From the NCBI GenBank assembly GCA_017455945.1, contig JAFTLM010000231.1, positions 1-6,684 on the forward strand: DNA of 6,684 nt. Reading direction: 5' to 3'. The translations under genes and the position numbers were made by a program. Shown piece by piece: positions 4,422 to 6,684 of this stretch. The stretch comes from Clostridia bacterium (GTDB lineage: Bacteria; Bacillota; Clostridia; Oscillospirales; CAG-272). Positions within the stretch are counted from its first letter, which is position 1, and the number at the start of each line of letters is the position of its first letter. The notes under the pieces were generated by a model. The model had not been told where the DNA came from. It was given only the letters and a program-made list of their open reading frames with translations, and made no database searches.

Positions 4422-6023
4422 ATGGCAAAGAAAAAAAGCGAAAAGGACGTGCTGATAGTCCGTGACGAGAAGACGGGCGAGATCAGCGTGGTAGCCGGGC
4501 TGGATGCCGACGGTTCCCCCAAGCGCACCCCCGCGAAAGCGGAGAATGCGCAGAGTTTCCTGCAATTCGACCGCCACGGCGATGTGCTGGACAACTTCTT
4601 CAAAAACTTCTTCCGGCAGTGCAAGGAACCCAGCCGCTTCGGTTTCTACCGTGTTGCGGCAGACCAAGCCGACAAACTGATGGAGGTGATGAAAGACCTG
4701 CTGAAAGACCCCGAAGCCAACAAGGAACTGCTTGCGCCCCACAAGGTGGACACTTCCGGCTACGAAAAGCAGGTGAAGGAAGAACAGACCGCCGGAAAGA
4801 CGGAGCAGACGGAACAAAAGCAGGAAGAGCAGCCCAAAGAAAACCAAAAACAGGAAGAAATGGAAAAGAAGCAGGAACAGAATCAGGAAGGCCCGCAACA
4901 ACAGACGCAAGGCAGACGGGGCTACCAGCCCATTGACGAGAGCAAAATCAACTGGCAGGAGCTGGAAGAGAAATGGGGCGTGAAACGTGACGACCTTGAA
5001 AAGTCCGGCGACCTTCAGAAGATGCTCAACTACGGCAAGTCCGATTTGGTGAAAGTGTCGCCCAAGTTCGGCGGCGAGGCTTTCGAGCTGGATGCCCGCC
5101 TTTCCTTCAAGAAAGACGGTGAAGGCAATGTCAGCCTCGTGCCGCACTTCATCCGCAAGGAGCAGAAACTCGACGAGTACAAGGAACACAAGTTTTCGGA
5201 CGAAGACCGTAAGAACCTGCGCGAAACGGGCAACCTCGGCAGGGTCGTGGACATCGTGGACAGGGAAACGGGTGAAATCATCCCCTCGTTCATCAGCATA
5301 GACCGCAAGACAAACGAGATAACCGATGTCCCCGCAAACAGGGTACGCATACCGGATCGCATCGGAAAGACGGAAATCACCAAGCAGGAGCAGGATATGC
5401 TGCGTGCCGGGCTGCCCGTGCGCGACAAACTCATCGAACGCAACGACGGAAGGAAGTTCGTCACCACTCTTCAAGTGAACGTCGAGCAGCGAGGCGTGGA
5501 GTTCGTACCGGGAACCGGCAGGTCACCCCGTACCGCCCAGACGCAGGAAGCCAAGAACAATCCCACACAGGGACAGGCGCAAGGCATGGAAAACTCCGCA
5601 GCCCCACAGAAAGAGCAACGCCACAACACGTGGACGAACGCCGACGGCAGCATCCGTCCCATCAGCAAATGGAGCGGTGTGAATTTCACGGAGCAGCAGA
5701 AAGCCGACTATGTGGCAGGCAAAACCATCAAATTGGAGAACGTGACCGACAAGCAAGGCTTCCACGCCACAATGTACATCAAGTTCAACCCGGAGAAGGG
5801 ACGCCCATATCGCTACGACACCAACCCCGACAACGCACAGAAGGTAGCCCCGTCCAACGAGAGCCGTACACAGGTGGCGGTGAACAGCGAAGGCAAGATC
5901 AACGAGGCGACCAAGAACCTGAAAGAGCCGTTGCAGAAAGGACAGACCGCCCCGAAAGACGACAAACAGCAAAAGCAGCAGGAGAAGCCTCAGAAGAAAA
6001 CGGGCAAGGGAATGAAGATGTAA
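4422..6023 (+). CDS. orf3: Orf3 of the excision operon, DUF4099/DUF3945 protein
   Basis: This 533-aa soluble protein starts at ATG 4422. Residues 1-110 form a globular N-terminal part ('VLIVRDEKTGEISVVAG' and a 'FLQFDRHGDVLDNFF' helix). Residues 115-165 are a Lys/Glu/Gln-rich low-complexity linker. Residues 175-255 look like DUF4099 ('INWQELEEKWGVKRDDLEKSG'). From 256 on there are three copies of a DUF3945-like unit, at about 257-300, 319-362 and 422-465, each with an F/I-T/S-x-x-(Q/E/D) helix followed by a G and a beta-rich stretch. The last 35 residues are again Lys/Gln-rich. No signal peptide, membrane segment or catalytic motif is visible. As I recall, orf3 is not essential for CTnDOT excision. 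The gene lies between xis2d and exc in the same orientation. Its molecular role is unknown. Confidence 0.85.
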   Translation: MAKKKSEKDVLIVRDEKTGEISVVAGLDADGSPKRTPAKAENAQSFLQFDRHGDVLDNFFKNFFRQCKEPSRFGFYRVAADQADKLMEVMKDLLKDPEANKELLAPHKVDTSGYEKQVKEEQTAGKTEQTEQKQEEQPKENQKQEEMEKKQEQNQEGPQQQTQGRRGYQPIDESKINWQELEEKWGVKRDDLEKSGDLQKMLNYGKSDLVKVSPKFGGEAFELDARLSFKKDGEGNVSLVPHFIRKEQKLDEYKEHKFSDEDRKNLRETGNLGRVVDIVDRETGEIIPSFISIDRKTNEITDVPANRVRIPDRIGKTEITKQEQDMLRAGLPVRDKLIERNDGRKFVTTLQVNVEQRGVEFVPGTGRSPRTAQTQEAKNNPTQGQAQGMENSAAPQKEQRHNTWTNADGSIRPISKWSGVNFTEQQKADYVAGKTIKLENVTDKQGFHATMYIKFNPEKGRPYRYDTNPDNAQKVAPSNESRTQVAVNSEGKINEATKNLKEPLQKGQTAPKDDKQQKQQEKPQKKTGKGMKM

Positions 6024-6077
6024 CATCCCGTGTCCGCCACTAAATCCAAAGTAACAATTCATAAAAAAGTAATCAGC

Positions 6078-6684
6078 ATGAAGACAATCATTGCAGAAAA
6101 GCCATCCGTGGCACGTGAGATCGCCCGTATCGTGGGTGCGACAAAGAGAGAGGAAGGATATTTCGAGGGAGGCGGCTATGCCGTGACATGGGCGTTCGGG
6201 CACCTCATCCAGCTTGCCATGCCCGACGGCTACGGCATACGCGGCTTCGTCCGTGACAACCTGCCCATCATTCCCGAAACCTTCACGCTCATACCCCGTC
6301 AGGAAAAGACAGAGAAAGGCTACAAGCCCGACAGCGGTGTGGTGTCGCAAATAAAAATCATCGCCCGTCTTTTCAAGGAAAGCGAACAGATCATCGTGGC
6401 GACCGATGCAGGACGTGAAGGTGAGCTTATTTTCAGATACCTCTACCATTATATCGGATGTACCACGCCTTTCGTGCGCCTGTGGATAAGCTCGCTCACT
6501 GACAAGGCTATCCGTGAGGGATTACGCCATCTCGAAGCGGGCGACAAATACGACAACCTCTACCTCGCCGCCAAAGCGCGGAGCGAATCCGACTGGCTCG
6601 TGGGCATCAACGGCACACAGGCGTTATCCATCGCCGCCGGACACGGCACGTATTCCGTGGGGCGGGTGCAGACACCAACGTTGG
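6078..6684 (+). CDS. exc: Exc, topoisomerase III (type IA), 3' part beyond window
   Basis: The frame is open from ATG 6078 to the right edge, giving 202 residues of a protein usually near 700 aa. The TOPRIM domain is clear: 'IIAEKPSVAREIA' with the conserved E7, then 'IVATDAGREGELIFR' (110-116 D-A-G-R-E-G-E). The conserved 'SVGRVQTPTL' motif ends at the edge. The active-site tyrosine would lie further right. The enzyme breaks and passes single DNA strands. In CTnDOT, Exc is needed with IntDOT and the Xis proteins for normal excision in the cell, and I recall that its topoisomerase activity is not the part strictly required. The second aspartate of the usual DxD is glycine here. It follows orf3 by 54 bases with no promoter or terminator seen, so it is operonic. 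Confidence 0.95.
   Translation, partial: MKTIIAEKPSVAREIARIVGATKREEGYFEGGGYAVTWAFGHLIQLAMPDGYGIRGFVRDNLPIIPETFTLIPRQEKTEKGYKPDSGVVSQIKIIARLFKESEQIIVATDAGREGELIFRYLYHYIGCTTPFVRLWISSLTDKAIREGLRHLEAGDKYDNLYLAAKARSESDWLVGINGTQALSIAAGHGTYSVGRVQTPTL

Noticed and set aside
4392..5474. 360-codon open frame on the minus strand
   Set aside because: It is a shadow of orf3, rich in Leu/Phe/Val from reversed Glu/Lys codons, with no recognisable family and opposite to a well-supported gene.
5523..6449. 308-codon open frame on the minus strand
   Set aside because: It runs opposite the end of orf3 and the start of exc, both of which have clear protein signatures; the frame has low-complexity Leu runs typical of shadow ORFs.
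1..6684. CRISPR arrays, tRNA or rRNA genes, insertion sequences
   Set aside because: No regularly spaced repeats, no cloverleaf or rRNA-like segments and no transposase were seen on either strand.

Overview
The window is the integrase-side end of a Bacteroidales integrative and conjugative element of the CTnDOT/CTnERL family, joined to AT-rich DNA that is probably host or other accessory sequence. The family call rests on three things. The tyrosine recombinase has the IntDOT length (411 aa from the ATG at 1155) and the IntDOT active-site positions (S259, R285, H345, R348, H372, Y381). The later gene order matches the CTnDOT excision operon xis2c-xis2d-orf3-exc. Promoter-like boxes fit the Bacteroides TAnnTTTG consensus. 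This is recognition from sequence and recalled literature; no search was run. I cannot tell CTnDOT from CTnERL or another close relative.

Layout, left to right. Positions 1-794 hold the 3' part of a 37-kDa nucleoid-associated (NA37/YejK-like) protein gene, very AT-rich, open at the left edge. A short ORF at 809-913 may be the beginning of a neighbour gene cut by the element. Positions 795-1154 hold no firm gene. They contain the likely element junction, two attachment-core-like sequences, a terminator-like hairpin, several short inverted repeats and the probable integrase promoter. The integrase gene (1155-2390) and a 120-aa RhuM-like N-terminal-domain gene (2403-2765) follow, closed by a strong bidirectional terminator (2785-2830). 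Two small excisionase-type helix-turn-helix genes run leftward (2845-3147 and 3179-3478). A 200-bp divergent control region (3479-3678) separates them from the rightward excision operon: xis2c (3679-4047), xis2d (4051-4401), orf3 (4422-6023) and the start of exc/topoisomerase III (6078 to the right edge).

How the parts work together. In the known CTnDOT system, IntDOT cuts and joins the element ends. Xis2c, Xis2d and Exc direct excision, and their operon is switched on by RteC after tetracycline induces RteA/RteB. A 15-bp palindrome at 3597-3611, upstream of the excision promoter, lies where an RteC operator would be expected. The four small HTH proteins form a mirror-image arrangement around this control region, which suggests an old inverted duplication. 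I see no clearly new system here. The points most worth checking are the exact junction and what it interrupted, the two leftward HTH genes, the stand-alone RhuM-like protein, and the threefold repeat in Orf3.
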